A DNA stretch of 64,000 nt from Asterias amurensis. Lineage: Eukaryota; Echinodermata; Asteroidea; Forcipulatida; Asteriidae. The translations under genes were made by a program, and so were the position numbers. The notes under the pieces are model-generated. The model ran no database searches. It was not told where the DNA came from and saw only the letters and a program-made list of their open reading frames with translations. Shown here one piece after another: positions 13,501 to 21,125 of the stretch. Numbering within the stretch: position 1 is the stretch's first letter; each line of letters starts with the position of its first letter. Where the stretch lies: assembly GCF_032118995.1 (NCBI RefSeq), contig NC_092660.1:19950501-20014500 (forward strand). The letters are read 5' to 3'.

Positions 13501-16500
13501 CTACTAATAATTGGCGGACTTTTTCACGCAATGGCTAAAATGAAAGCTTGTAACTTTCTCAACCCCCATCAAAATACCTATTGAATTTTAAATCAAAACT
13601 TGAGGGTCAAATCGGCCAAAAATCTGACAAAGCATCTTTAACATTCTCCTGAAGATGATCACAGCATACAGATTGTTACATTGAGTTGTTAACCAGCCAT
13701 CTCTTTTCAGAACCAACACTACTCAAGAAGAGACATTCACATTTTTTTTTTTTGTAATGGAAGTCGCCAGACACACAAGGCTTGAAGGCCACTTCAAGGT
13801 GTTGGCTATAACTATTTTTGTCCAGAGGCCGTTGCCACAGCCTACTCCTAGGGCTGAAACAGGGTTCCCCCTTTTACAAACCATACGGATGTAGGCTTGG
13901 GTATCATCAGTCCGAAGCCGGGCCGGTAGAGCAGAAAGCACTACCGTACCTCCCCAATTTTATGTAGCAAGTGTTACGACCGGGATTTCAACCCACACTC
14001 TGCTGATCAAACACCAGAGCTTGAATCTGGTGCTCTCAACCGCTCGGCCATGACACGCCACAGGTATTAAGAGAGGTATTAAAACCTCTCTTAGTTATAC
14101 TTCCACCATGCAAAGTTTCAAATCCTTCTTAAATGAACTGGACACCTTTCTTTGGAAATTGTCAAGAACCAGTATGCTCACTTGGTGTTTCTCAACTTAA
14201 ATGCAAATTTGGACTGCATCGGTCGTCAAAGTTGAAAGAGAATTTTTTTTAATTTTTTTTTTAACCTTGTTGCACAAGTTGTGTGCTTTCAGATGCCTTG
14301 AGTTCGAGACTTCAGCTGAGGTCTCTTATTCAATTCAAATATTTAAATGAGAAATTACCTCTTTCTCAAAAACTAAGTCACTTCAGACAGAGCTGTTTCT
14401 AAAATTGTTTTATACCATCAACAGCTCTTTTCTTTGTTTTTATGCCCACAATTATTTTGAGTAGTTACCAGTAGTGTTCTAATCAAGTTCTGACGGAATA
14501 AGTCGTGTAAGCTCGCCTACACTGTACATTTAAATACTCAGAGAGCAATCACCATTCTGCTAAGCACTTTGATGAAGTTTAATTACAGGGTACATACCTT
14601 GTTGAGAAGTTGTTCTACTTGGGTGAAATCTCCTGAGGCGCAGAATGCTAGAGCTTGATCATAAAGCCGCTCACCTTCTGTCTGAATAACATGAGCATTC
14701 ATTCTTCTGCAAAGGAAACAGATTTCCACATTAATGTATGCAGTATTCAACTATTTAAAGCCATTGGACACTTTCTGAACAGAACAAGAATTTAAAGTTC
14801 ACAGATTTACTTATATAACTTACACTTACAGGGTTTACAGAAGGTAATGGTGAAAAAATTCCCTTGAAATACAAAGTATTATTCAATGAAATGCTTTACT
14901 TTTTGAGAAAACATTAAAACAATTATCAATTCTCGATATCGAGAATAACAGATTTATTTTAAACACATGTCATGACACGGCGAACTGGCGGACACAAGGG
15001 TGGGTTTTCCCATTATTTTCTCCCGACTCCGATGACCGATTGAGCCTAAATTTTCACAGGTTTGTTATTTTATAAGTTGTGATACAAGAAGTGTGGGCCT
15101 TTTGACAATACTGTTTACCGATTGTGGTGGCTGCAGTGGTTTTTTTTTAAATTTAAACGATTAAACATGACTTTTTAAACCTGAAATATTTTTTTAATTT
15201 TTTTATTTATGCGCAAGTATTTTAAAAGTGGTTTTCAAGAGATTAGGGGAACCCACCCCGCCCCTTAAAGGAAGACTTCATGAGACGTCATGTCGGGAAC
15301 CCGAGCCGTCGGGTCCCCTGGCTGTGTGCATATAGAGACGTGTGCATTGTGTGGCCTGTTACCTAGGTGCGTGTAGTTAGGAACCAGACTCCTTTTTGCC
15401 GACGATATGTTTGAATTCCCGACGTGACGTCGATGATAGGGGGCGGTAACAATCCACAAAAGGGGGGGGCATGACTTATTTGCTAATTACGCAAGTGAGA
15501 TATGTCGGGGAAAAAACAAAACACATGTTATTGATGTTCAGTACATCTATATATCAGAAATAAATGACAGCAAAATGAACTGTTTTATTTTAATTCACTG
15601 CAGCATCCCTTTAACTGAACAACAAAATCAATGTTAAACAAAGGGACACATTGACTTGCATCGGGCGAGTTGGTCTATGAAAAGCGTAGGCCTATGAAAC
15701 TGTTTGTTATAAAATTGATATGATCAGAAAGATGTTTTAAAAGTAGAATTTAATGATCCACACAAACATGCCTCAAAATTGCACGGTTTTCCATTTAAGT
15801 GTGAACTAACACGGCACGCCATTTTATGGAGTCAAATTTTTGCCTCCACAAAATGGCCAGCCATGTTGGTTTGCAAAGTAAAAGGAAAACCATGCAATTT
15901 CAAAGCACATGTGTGTGTAGATAATTATATTCTACTTTTTAAAACATCTTTTTAACCATGTTTACGCATTTGATAACAAACGGTTCAAAAACGCTTTTCA
16001 TAGACCAACTCGCCCTATTCAAGGCAACATGTCCCTTTAAGTTTTTAGAGCTTTACCTCATTTGTATGGGCATCTGAAAGTGCTTTTAATTTTTAGGTAG
16101 GTATATAGTATTCAGCCAAGTTTTTGAGTTAAAAAAACAATTTACATCAACACTTTGTATGGTTATTTAAACTGATTTTTTTTTTTTTTTTGGGGGGGGG
16201 TGCCATTTGAAAAAAACAAAAATCAATTTATCACTAAATAAACAGTGCATGAAAGGGTTAAAAATAGCAAACGGATTGATAAAAACGTATACGAGACTAC
16301 AGGTGTTGTCTCACTGTATACATAAAATTACCTTGGAAAGTACATGACAATTACAATGTGTACAAATGTTGTGCACTGTACTGCTGTATGTAACTTCAAG
16401 TGCACGTAGCCTACGTGTATGTTTTCTGTACAAATAAATGATCATGTACACGTGTATGTTTTCTGTACAAATAAATGATCATGTACACCCCATGTGTACA

Positions 16501-19500
16501 CTGTACACAATATTCACAAGTGCACAAGTGAATTCTAACTTAGTTTAATAGATGTTAAATTTGCATCGGGATTCATTTTGGTTTTTACCCATAAAAACTA
16601 TACAACGATGTGTGTTAGCACTGTATACTCAGTACTTACCCGAGTTCTGTGAAAAAAATCACAGGCATATTACTCGGGTGGGATTGGAACCCACTACCCT
16701 TGGAATTCTAGTCACTGTCATACCAACTAGACCACCGAGATTGCCCGGTTGCTAGAGGCACCACCGAGATTTCCCGGTTGCAAGAGGCAGTTTAAATCCT
16801 ATGTTTTACCAGTGGGTAACGATTTACATGTTATGCTGTGATTTTTTTTCACAGAACTCGGGTACATTGTAAGTATCGAGTATACATTGCTAACACACAC
16901 TACAGATCAGTGTAAATGAGTAAAAACCAAATTGAATATTCTTTGTCCTCACTGAAAATTTACATGTCAGGTGAATTACATATTCCGCAGTTTTTGCAAA
17001 CATCAATCATCACACGTATCATCATAAGTATCCATAGAGAATGGACAGCTCAATGGTTTATTAGGGGCAGTGAAAAGGAGAATTTGAACTGAAGCTTGTG
17101 GTTGTGTCAGCATGCCCAGTGCTGAAACATTCAACCAGCCTTTGAAAAATATCATCCCAACTTATATTGGACAAAAGGTTGAGTGACCTCACTTTAAAGT
17201 TCTATGCACAGACTGAGCAAATGAGTAATGTACATGTACATGTATCACATGACTAACGAGTGGTGAGACTGAGACATGTATTAAAAGGGGAACTTTGTAC
17301 AATTATTATCAACACAATGAATTTAATCCGGAGGTCGTTGGTTCGAATCCCACTCTAGTCAATTCTTTGTTCAACCCCAAAAATCATTTCAAAATTTACC
17401 CAGTCAGTTTCCCTTGTGGTTTATATTGATAAAATGAATTTAAATTAATCATTTTCATTCCCATTGTTAACATTGTTTATGATTGATATTACAAAAACAA
17501 ACGGTGTAATTTATTCACATTCTATCATTGTGTTCACTGAAATGCTGGGGCTTGTTTAATTTAAAAAAGATACTTTTGTGCCACTTTTACCCACACCCAC
17601 CCAAGTAACTGCAGGACCTGAGATTTGTATATTTTTGTATGCCAAGATTTACCTACGTACATGATAATGTACTGTACTGGTGCGTATTTGAACATGAAAA
17701 TGTACACGTTCATTTTGGTGTAATTTTATACAAAAATTTGAGCATGCAAAAATTTGTTTTTTATTATTGCCTGCACACACGAATGGTGATTCAATTTCAA
17801 TTCACTGATAGTGATACCTACCCAAAACCTGCATTACCGGACAAAATATTATTTTTCATGTCGCTGTGTTTCATCGCCTTGAGCAAAGACTATTATAACA
17901 CCCCTTGCAAGTATTCTGCCTGCTCATTGGTTTAGAGCGCATCACATGACATGTCTTAGTTTTGCTAGACGACGGCCGTGTGATAGTGCGTCGGTTTGCC
18001 ATGCGCTAGTCCGAAGACTAGCACACGGCGCCGTGCGCTAGTCCGACAGACTAGCACACGGCGTGCAGTACCCAGACGTCCGTTGCATGTACCAGTATGA
18101 TAAATTAATAGTCTGTAACCATTTCGGATTGCACGACACTACATGCAACACAGTAAGTAAAAGTGTTTGCAATCTGTATTCGCGTCGTCCGTGGATTGTA
18201 GCATTCAGGTCTGTAACTTAATAATAGTACAGTATTTAGAAATGTTTGGGGTGTTATAAAAAAAATATTGACTACTTTTACTCGTGCAATGGTTAAAAAC
18301 TATGACTCCCTCGGTGATCCCCGGAGCGTTCTATTTTCAAACGCTAATAAAACGCTCCGGGGATCACCTCGGGAGTCATAGTTTTAACCATAGCACTCGA
18401 AGCAGTCAATATTTGTATACTAGTCGCATGTGTAAATAGCACGAGCAGTAAATATCATGGCACCGATGACGTTTCAGGGTGATTACTCAGTTTAATATAA
18501 AATCACCAAATCTTGGCATAAAAACACAAGTCTCTAATTCAAAAAATGATCTAACCTCCCGAATGAAGTATTATGGCGTAGGCCAAGAAGCACAGCGAGC
18601 CAAGCAGTGTGTGACACTATGGGATTATATCAATTAACCTGCTCCTACTTCTACATCCATGCTCCTACCTATAGATGTAGAACAGTGGTAGGAAGGCTTC
18701 AAGCGTTTCAACATTTTTCGCTCCTGCCACAAATCAGCCCCTGACGCCTAATTCTAAGTCCCTCCTTGAAAAATAATACAAAACTGTTTTAAGTAGGAGC
18801 ATGCATGCATGAGGGGTCTGCATGTTTATAGCCCAGTGGCCGGGGTTTGTGTAGAAACAAGACGTAAGACAACCAAGACAAGGAGGTTCATTCGTTCTGC
18901 TATGGTCTCGTTAACGGAACGAACCTCATATAGTCATAGTTCTGGGAGTAAACTCAGCCAAGGTCATTAGGAGATGGCAGGAGTAACTTGTAGTACCCAT
19001 CAACTCAAGTGTAGTCAAGGACCGGACACGAAGAAATGTAATTTAATGAATGAAGTTTCAGCTTCTTTTAGTTTTCTAGATCATGGAGATAGAGTAGACA
19101 GTCAGTTTTAATATCAGTTCAGATACAACAAAAATTATGAACAAAAAGGCAGATTGAAATTGTATTATACAATTTCAATCTACAGTATTGCCTTTTATTT
19201 ATAGTTTTATAATATATGTTCATTGTTTGTATCTGAGCTGAATGATCTACGACTACAATAATTTTATGATCATTGCATTGTTTTGCTGAGCAGTTTTACA
19301 GCTCCATCTTGGTTTTACACACGAGATTTAAGGAAGTATAAACGTTGGAGTGGTATACATGTGCACAGAGACAGAATGGCATTAACCTGGGCCCAATTTC
19401 ATAGAGCTGCTAATTGCACAAAAATTTGCTTAGCATGAAATTTCTTCCTTGATAAAAACAGGATTACCAACCAAATTTCTACGCGATTTTCAGGATAAGC

Positions 19501-19909
19501 AAACAACAGCTGAATACCAGTAGCAATCAATTCAGTATGTAACAAATGGAAATTTTGGTTGGTAATCCCGTTATTATCAAGGAAGAAATTTCATGCTAAG
19601 CCAAATTTTGTGCTTAGCAGCTCTATGACATTGGGCCCTGATGTTAGCCATGTTAGCATGGTTAGCCTCCCATGTCCACCTGCCTGGGCTACGTGGTCCG
19701 CACTAGCAGGACTCTAGGAGGTTGGAGAGACTGGTTCGAAGCCGATATGGTTCCATCCATTTATTTCATCATGTGATGAGGGGATTCATGGAAATCAACT
19801 CTTGACTTGACAATTCAACACTAAAATGTTTACCGTAATTCATGAATTTCACTCACCTCTGTTGGTGTGGATATCCATTCCCATAGCCATTCCAATTTGG
19901 CTGTGCCAT
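618..19909 (-). CDS. DNAJC14: DNAJC14-like membrane J-domain protein (3' end outside window)
   Basis: Ten coding exons join in consistent phase: 19857-19909, 14598-14706, 9687-12966, 9064-9172, 8307-8506, 7221-7357, 6021-6092, 1527-1580, 1178-1207 and 618-737. They total 4,164 nt (1,388 codons), all with GT-AG borders. Order: TPR-like helical pair (about residues 19-53), a roughly 1,090-residue low-complexity Ser/Thr/Lys/Pro-rich region, one hydrophobic helix (about 1162-1182), J domain (about 1265-1330, HPD at 1293-1295), then a Cys-containing segment. That segment (CEACHGKHRRYETDR, then ARYCSVH) closely resembles the piece after the J domain in vertebrate DNAJC14. The family acts as ER-membrane Hsp40 co-chaperones that stimulate Hsp70 ATPase through HPD. 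The exon at 618 ends in a donor, so the conserved C-terminal exons lie beyond position 1. The N-terminus is much longer than in vertebrate DNAJC14 (about 700 aa in total). Orthology is likely, not proven. Confidence 0.85.
1675..2043 (+). mobile_element. Family B MITE-like repeat
   Basis: The same element lies at 14757-15130, and its last part recurs at 55376-55503. It starts near CATTGGAAACTTTC (consensus TAAAGCCATTGGACACTTTC) and ends TGTCCAATGGCTTTA, so the ends are inverted. A shared central palindrome TTCTCGATATCGAGAA and the phrase GACTCCGATGACCGATTGAG identify it. Confidence 0.7.
2040..2440 (+). mobile_element. Diverged tRNA-derived SINE pieces
   Basis: The text GTATTCTTTATCCCAATAAT, a CTGCCGCTAAGGAC block and GCTTAGTGGTCTTATGGTAAG match the SINE at 6335-6560 and 16600-16960. 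A second tRNA-like segment with a GTTTGAATCCC B-box stands at 2430. Copies are degraded. Nothing else is seen up to the LINE at 2632, whose 5' UTR may begin in this stretch. Confidence 0.45.
2632..5841 (+). CDS. LINE endonuclease-reverse transcriptase, L2/CR1 group
   Basis: A single open frame of 1,069 codons without stops. An APE-type endonuclease starts near residue 125 (NVNLALLNCRSARN, ALTETWF, RGGGVAVI, VGDFNFNW near 265, SDHCSVVCEL near 332). Reverse transcriptase follows (NYRPVSNLPFISKVVEKVV, LLDLSAAFDTIDH, GVPQGSVLGPVLFSLY, catalytic YADD near 788), then the C-terminal APRLWNDLPLTLRS block typical of CR1/L2 elements. No separate ORF1 is seen. The protein copies its own RNA at a nicked target. 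The first 120 residues have no recognised domain and the true start could be a later ATG. It sits in a J-protein intron on the opposite strand. Confidence 0.9.
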   Translation: MVINLITMWWIFLGISIAILTPGDFGDQPTVTAMGLTYTPGKLLELRPDSCRLLDHAAWRSACDAGIALRYPTRRGCRGGARKQRKLASPIVTGQSEVTIGTTPLHTTTIGPIQSQTTTPDTENVNLALLNCRSARNKTELINDFIVDSKSDILALTETWFTGTEDDQKYIGEICPSGFTFTHVPRTGRRGGGVAVILRKSFNVKLLKTQCFASFEYMIINISSGNNNSAVTLIVLYRPPSSSHNNFMTEFSTLLESMVLENNLVVVGDFNFNWAQKDSSTKKLDELLDSMGLLQCVESPTHTSGHILDYVIGRASDDVLISSSVKVSTFISDHCSVVCELKLGKPKRSWKVATYRKLNKIDLTEFTRDMTHLLQVAPDSELSAQVECYETTLKQLIDRHAPIQRRLLPVRPHSPWYTHDIMEAKKQKRMYEKQWRKSSLTVHRQMFTEQRNLVLRLIRDARRAHFKQKISDNATNPRQLFAVVDGLLHSKPSLCLPDSPSALDLAERFNVHFETKVTHIRSELDGQISSVAVSVHDTHSTSVLQLFETESEETVGKLIRRSPSKSCDLDPIPTSLLKTCLSSVLPAITNIVNSSIETGIVPQQLKKAHVTPILKNSKLDKNKLSNYRPVSNLPFISKVVEKVVAGQLNDYLTSNNLLELAQSAYRKHHSTETTLLCVQNDILGAIDKKLSVILVLLDLSAAFDTIDHQILLQRLHYNFGITGTALKWFTSYLENRTQNVKIDGSFSSNTTSRFGVPQGSVLGPVLFSLYFSPVANIARNHGLSVQLYADDAQLYLPFVSTDANTAVARTEACVAEVKEWMVANKLQLNSDKTVILLLNSQSQHRHNTIHSILIDGHVIPCSNTARNLGVIFDRHMNFTTNVKNSSRIAMYHLKNINHIRSLLSDKTAEQLIHALVTSRLDYCNSLLYGLPASTLHHLQRIQNIAARILTRSKKFEHITPVLQALHWLPVEQRIIFKLLCTTYRCMTETSSPLYLQRLLLPYKPARQLRSSDANLLAVPPSRLKTYGDRSFSVAAPRLWNDLPLTLRSQPDIFSFKSNLKTYLFSQAYH
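2632..5931 (+). mobile_element. Full-length-looking LINE (L2/CR1 group)
   Basis: The uninterrupted ORF is followed by a short 3' UTR of about 60 bp and a TTATTA-type tail (5904-5931), as expected for this group, which ends in short tandem repeats rather than poly(A). The sequence just beyond the tail (ATACACATCGGTGTAAAGGT) belongs to the local SINE family, so the LINE probably landed in a SINE. The 5' boundary is not defined. Confidence 0.75.
6021..7357 (-). CDS. DNAJC14: DNAJC14-like exons 6-7, J domain
   Basis: Exon 6 (7221-7357) encodes NPFEVLGVSSDASEEDIKK and YYRRQCMLVHPDK. Exon 7 (6021-6092) encodes NDQEHKSRKAFQILQKGYETLTDP. Together they give J-domain helices I-III with an intact HPD before the loop and the NPFxVLGV start typical of DNAJC14. 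Phases 1-0 and 0-0. Residues in the HPD motif are needed by the family to stimulate Hsp70. The intron between them contains a tRNA-derived SINE at 6803-7168. Confidence 0.85.
6335..6560 (-). mobile_element. tRNA-derived SINE, family S1
   Basis: It contains ACTCGGGTAAGTACCGAG, a linker with AATATTCTTTATCCCC and a tRNA-like head with A-box-like GTGATCTAGTTGGTATGA. Related copies are at 16600-16960, 31645-31770 and 2040-2440. The best-preserved B-box is at about 16680 on the minus strand (GTTCCAATCCC). Confidence 0.55.
6803..7168 (+). mobile_element. tRNA-derived SINE, family S2
   Basis: The head GTGTCGTGGACGAGCGGTTA and GTGGGTTCAAATCCC are A- and B-box sequences of a class II (Leu/Ser-like) tRNA. 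A body and a GTTATTGTTATTA tail follow, preceded by GGCGCGTTATAAATACGG. It is not a functional tRNA: the acceptor stem is imperfect and a long 3' body follows. Other copies: 13755-14060 and 57094-57347 (minus), and a truncated one at 61018-61262. Confidence 0.75.
7640..8302. repeat. 18-bp minisatellite (CTTATCCCAATGATAGAA)
   Basis: About 28 near-identical 18-bp units run from 7800 to 8302. Degenerate units go back to about 7640. Variants differ mainly at two positions (AGAA, AGGA, TGGA, TGTC), giving a readable code of types. Since 18 is a multiple of three and stop codons are absent from the unit, frames are open on both strands, which makes long spurious ORFs. It lies in the intron between J-protein exons 5 and 6 and touches the exon 5 donor. 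Confidence 0.95.
8307..8506 (-). CDS. DNAJC14: DNAJC14-like exon 5, linker after the membrane helix
   Basis: The exon encodes an amphipathic helix (KLCLKYGWHILQEIYKLF) and a basic, Gly/Pro/Ser-rich linker ending DIPTSG. The donor GTACTC lies directly against an 18-bp minisatellite that fills most of the downstream intron. The exon frame stays open through the array, so intron retention would add about 187 residues before a stop at 7744 (see findings). Confidence 0.7.
8627..9007 (+). mobile_element. Family A dispersed repeat, complete copy
   Basis: It starts TTAAAGACACTGGACACCATT and ends AGTGTCCACTGCCTTTAA. Internally it has an imperfect palindrome (TTTCGAGACCTCA ... TGAGGTCTCGAAA). This is one of the least damaged copies and serves as a reference. 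It lies in the intron between exons 4 and 5 of the J-protein gene. Confidence 0.75.
9064..9172 (-). CDS. DNAJC14: DNAJC14-like exon 4, transmembrane helix
   Basis: The exon encodes DVDPLYKWMRGIGK, then a hydrophobic run HLLWVLGFILLLTLILCACL ending CSM. One membrane helix of about 21 residues is followed by the Cys-rich end. It lies N-terminal to the J domain, as in DNAJC14, where membrane helices precede the J domain. Acceptor ATACAG, donor GTAAGT, phase 1 to 2. Confidence 0.75.
9687..12966 (-). CDS. DNAJC14: DNAJC14-like giant exon 3, disordered region
   Basis: A single 3,280-nt exon encodes about 1,093 residues with no stop and strong Ser, Thr, Lys, Pro, Gln and Asn bias, so it is predicted to be disordered. 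Landmarks are a poly-basic stretch (KPKKNRKKKKK), a short folded-looking motif (DERMTEAEWRDIIKRMYVPL) and a perfect-looking 35-residue tandem duplication near the end (nt 9778-9987, unit begins ASQSRSEKQSTNTN). The TAG acceptor precedes GCTATTGCG and the donor is AGAAG|GTAAAAG, phase 1. Without splicing the frame stops a few codons into the intron. No catalytic motif is seen. Confidence 0.8.
13090..13642. mobile_element. MITE with ends TTAAAGATGC...GCATCTTTAA
   Basis: Ends at 13262 (TAAAGATGCTATGTCAGATT) and 13642 (reverse complement AATCTGACAAAGCATCTTTA) form a terminal inverted repeat of nearly 28 bp extending into TTTTTGGCC. ACAT flanks both ends and may be a target duplication. Bases 13090-13260 are unassigned intron. 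Confidence 0.65.
13755..14060 (-). mobile_element. tRNA-derived SINE S2, minus orientation
   Basis: The reverse strand reads GTCATGGCCGAGCGGTTGAG and GTGTGGGTTGAAATCCC, the A- and B-boxes of a Leu/Ser-like tRNA head. The body follows towards lower coordinates and ends at a T-run (13743-13756). Confidence 0.7.
14135..14485 (+). mobile_element. Family A repeat, old copy
   Basis: A recognisable but diverged copy (GTCAAGAACCAGTATGCTCA, TGTGCTTTCAGATGCCTTGA, TTTTGAGTAGTTACCAGTAG). More substitutions than the 8627 copy suggest an older insertion. Confidence 0.6.
14598..14706 (-). CDS. DNAJC14: DNAJC14-like exon 2, TPR-like helical hairpin
   Basis: The exon encodes RMNAHVIQTEGERLYDQALA and continues through LLNK. 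With the start of the next exon (AIALEPSNVTFQEARNIL) it reads as a TPR-like helix-turn-helix with the usual small residues and the L-x-P-x-N ending. DNAJB12/14 proteins have a comparable N-terminal helical segment, but vertebrate DNAJC14 as I recall it does not. The acceptor is TTTGCAG and the donor GTATGT, phase 2 to phase 0. Confidence 0.75.
14757..15130 (+). mobile_element. Family B MITE-like repeat
   Basis: It begins TTTAAAGCCATTGGACAC and includes the TTCTCGATATCGAGAA palindrome and TTTTCACAGGTTTGTTATTTT, matching 1675-2043. Its 3' end was overrun by the next repeat (15125 on). Confidence 0.7.
15125..15600 (+). repeat. Dispersed repeat C, copy 1
   Basis: It matches 59894-60375: GTGGCTGCAGTG, AACGATTAAACATG, GGTTTTCAAGAGATTAGGGG, GACGATATGTTTGAATTCCC, GGCGGTAACAATCCACAAAA, CAGAAATAAATGACAGC. 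No coding potential is seen and the ends are not inverted. It could be the 3' part of a larger element, since the segment ends in an AATAAA-like stretch. Confidence 0.7.
15639..16039. mobile_element. Long foldback MITE, family D
   Basis: Nearly the whole 400 bp is one imperfect palindrome: AAAGGGACACATTGACTTGC at the left, CAAGGCAACATGTCCCTTT at the right, with the centre near GGAGTCAAATTTTTGCCTCC. A younger, tighter copy is at 33280-33669. Confidence 0.8.
16040..16595. other. Intronic sequence without recognised features
   Basis: AT-rich intron of the J-protein gene. It holds a T-run with a G-run (about 16177-16200) and a 41-bp direct repeat around 16420-16490 (ACACGTGTATGTTTTCTGTA occurs twice in close succession). 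No exon-like frame is seen. Confidence 0.5.
16600..16960. mobile_element. SINE S1, two overlapping or opposed copies
   Basis: On the minus strand GTCTAGTTGGTATGACAGTG and GTGGGTTCCAATCCC form a tRNA-like head (16680-16745). Further on, plus-strand ACAGAACTCGGGTAC and ACCAAATTGAATATTCTTTG belong to the same family. The doubled CACCGAGATT(G/T)CCCGGTTGC shows a short local duplication at 16732-16790. Confidence 0.6.
17893..18417. mobile_element. TA-flanked composite foldback element, copy 1
   Basis: The left part has an inverted terminal pair TTATAACACCCC...GGGGTGTTATAA (17893-18260) with an inner hairpin GTGCTAGTC...GACTAGCAC. It is joined directly to a palindrome around GATCCCCGGAGCGTTCTATT (18265-18417). 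Exactly the same two-part arrangement occurs at 43811-44353, so the composite moves as one unit. Both copies are flanked by TA. Bases 16960-17890 before it hold a lone B-box-like GGTTCGAATCCC at 17340 but nothing else recognised. Confidence 0.75.
18580..19210. repeat. Cluster of small inverted repeats
   Basis: Short hairpin-forming pieces: a CTCCTAC...GTAGGAG repeat group (18640-18800), GAGGTTCATTCGTTC...GAACGAACCTC (18883-18928), and AAAGGCAGATTGAAATTGTA / TACAATTTCAATCTA ending TGCCTTT (19145-19197). Probably MITE remnants; no gene is seen. Confidence 0.5.
19388..19637. mobile_element. Foldback MITE (GGGCCCAATTTCATAGAGCT ends)
   Basis: The left end GGGCCCAATTTCATAGAGCT pairs with the right end AGCTCTATGACATTGGGCCC. 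The arms continue inward (TGCTTAGCATGAAATTTCTT ... AAGAAATTTCATGCTAAGCC). It has no coding capacity. Confidence 0.8.
19857..19909 (-). CDS. DNAJC14: First coding exon of the DNAJC14-like gene
   Basis: This exon encodes MAQPNWNGYGNGYPHQQ and ends two bases into a codon at a GTGAGT donor. The carry fits the exon at 14706, giving R-R-M-N-A-H in frame. The ATG has G at -3 and G at +4. A second ATG four bases into the next exon (14702) is in the same frame and could serve as an alternative start. A different frame of this exon is also open from an ATG at 20024 and would run into exon 2 before stopping, so it behaves as an overlapping upstream ORF if transcription starts above 20024. The transcription start is not visible. 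Confidence 0.65.
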
Positions 19910-20059
19910 CACCCTCAAAAAGTCCCTTCGTTACACATTTCGCTATCAACCCGCATTCTTTCATTGAAAAAACATTATCGTTGTGCCCTGTCTGTTTTAC
20001 TTCTTCTTCCGGTTCTTGCAGCATTTCTCATTATTATTGCTGGCATGCAATACTGAGCG

Positions 20060-20165
20060 GTGATGATATCGGTTACCAGTTCGCTTGAGGGCGCTGTTTA
20101 CATTGCACAAATCAATGTTTCTGAGAACTTTCACTGGTACCTGGTAACCGATTGGGGAGATGGGA
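20060..20165 (-). promoter_or_regulatory. Possible 5' flank of the J-protein gene
   Basis: This lies upstream of the first coding exon and carries an inverted pair (ATCGGTTACCAG at 20069, CTGGTAACCGAT at 20141) plus GAGGGCGCTGTTTAC, the most GC-rich stretch nearby. No TATA box is evident. The promoter role is inferred from position only. Confidence 0.25.
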
Positions 20166-20169
20166 TCAA

Positions 20170-21120
20170 GAACACGTTTGGTAATGTCTTTTTGTATGAC
20201 TTTGAAAATTAATAGCCGTAAAACATTATAAATTTTTGTTTAGAAGCTTCCTATGCGGCTTATACTCATAACCATTATTGAGAATTGTTGAGAAATATTT
20301 TAACTTCGAAAAAAAAAAAAGATATCAGTTAACGCGACTATATTTTACTGAGAAGCGCTACCGCGGTAACGCGTCTCAGATTACCTAGGGATTCCTGATG
20401 AGCAAGGAAACTTTCATGGCAGGCACAAGATATGATACAATAACATTTATTTCAAACTGATTTGGGGTTATCTTTGTTGATAACAGGTAACCTTTCCTCC
20501 TTAAGGAGTTATTACAGCAACTTACAGCAGATGAAAAATGGTTTCATTGATTTATTACAACAACCGTCAACAACAACAGCAACAACAACAACAGCAGAAG
20601 CAGCAGTAGTAACAACAAGCCACGCCTTATACAGTTACAAAAAAGCCAGTCTCAACTTTTATCAATGTACGGACGGCTTTACTTGACTCAGAAAACAGAA
20701 GCTGGATAGGACTGTAAACATCACTTCTTCTTTTTTACAGAAAAAAAGTGAAATTAGAAAAAAACTTCAGAGAATGACTAATATTATACTACAATAATTG
20801 AGGTCATAAGTTTTGATAAACTAATATATTTATAACTTCTTTTTTTTTGCAAAGAATATTTAGATAGTGCTTTTAGGCTAATGAGGCTATTTAAAAAACT
20901 GTTGATTTACCAATGCAATCAGTCATTTCATTTTGAATTTACCAATAATTATAATGCCCCTATATACTAATCAAAATTACTAATAACTTTCGTGAAAGAC
21001 CAATCTTTGAATTAATGAATTCAGGCCAAAGTTAAGTTGTGTTATAACGTGTAGAGGAAACTCGTAACCCATCCCCGTGAAAAACGTCACTCACAAGAAG
21101 CCGAGCTGTTTACAGGAAGC
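20170..21120. other. AT-rich intergenic stretch
   Basis: It contains an A-run at 20310-20321 and a CAA/CAG microsatellite at 20560-20615. No exon-like frame with flanking splice sites was found. Confidence 0.4.
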
Positions 21121-21125
21121 TTGGC

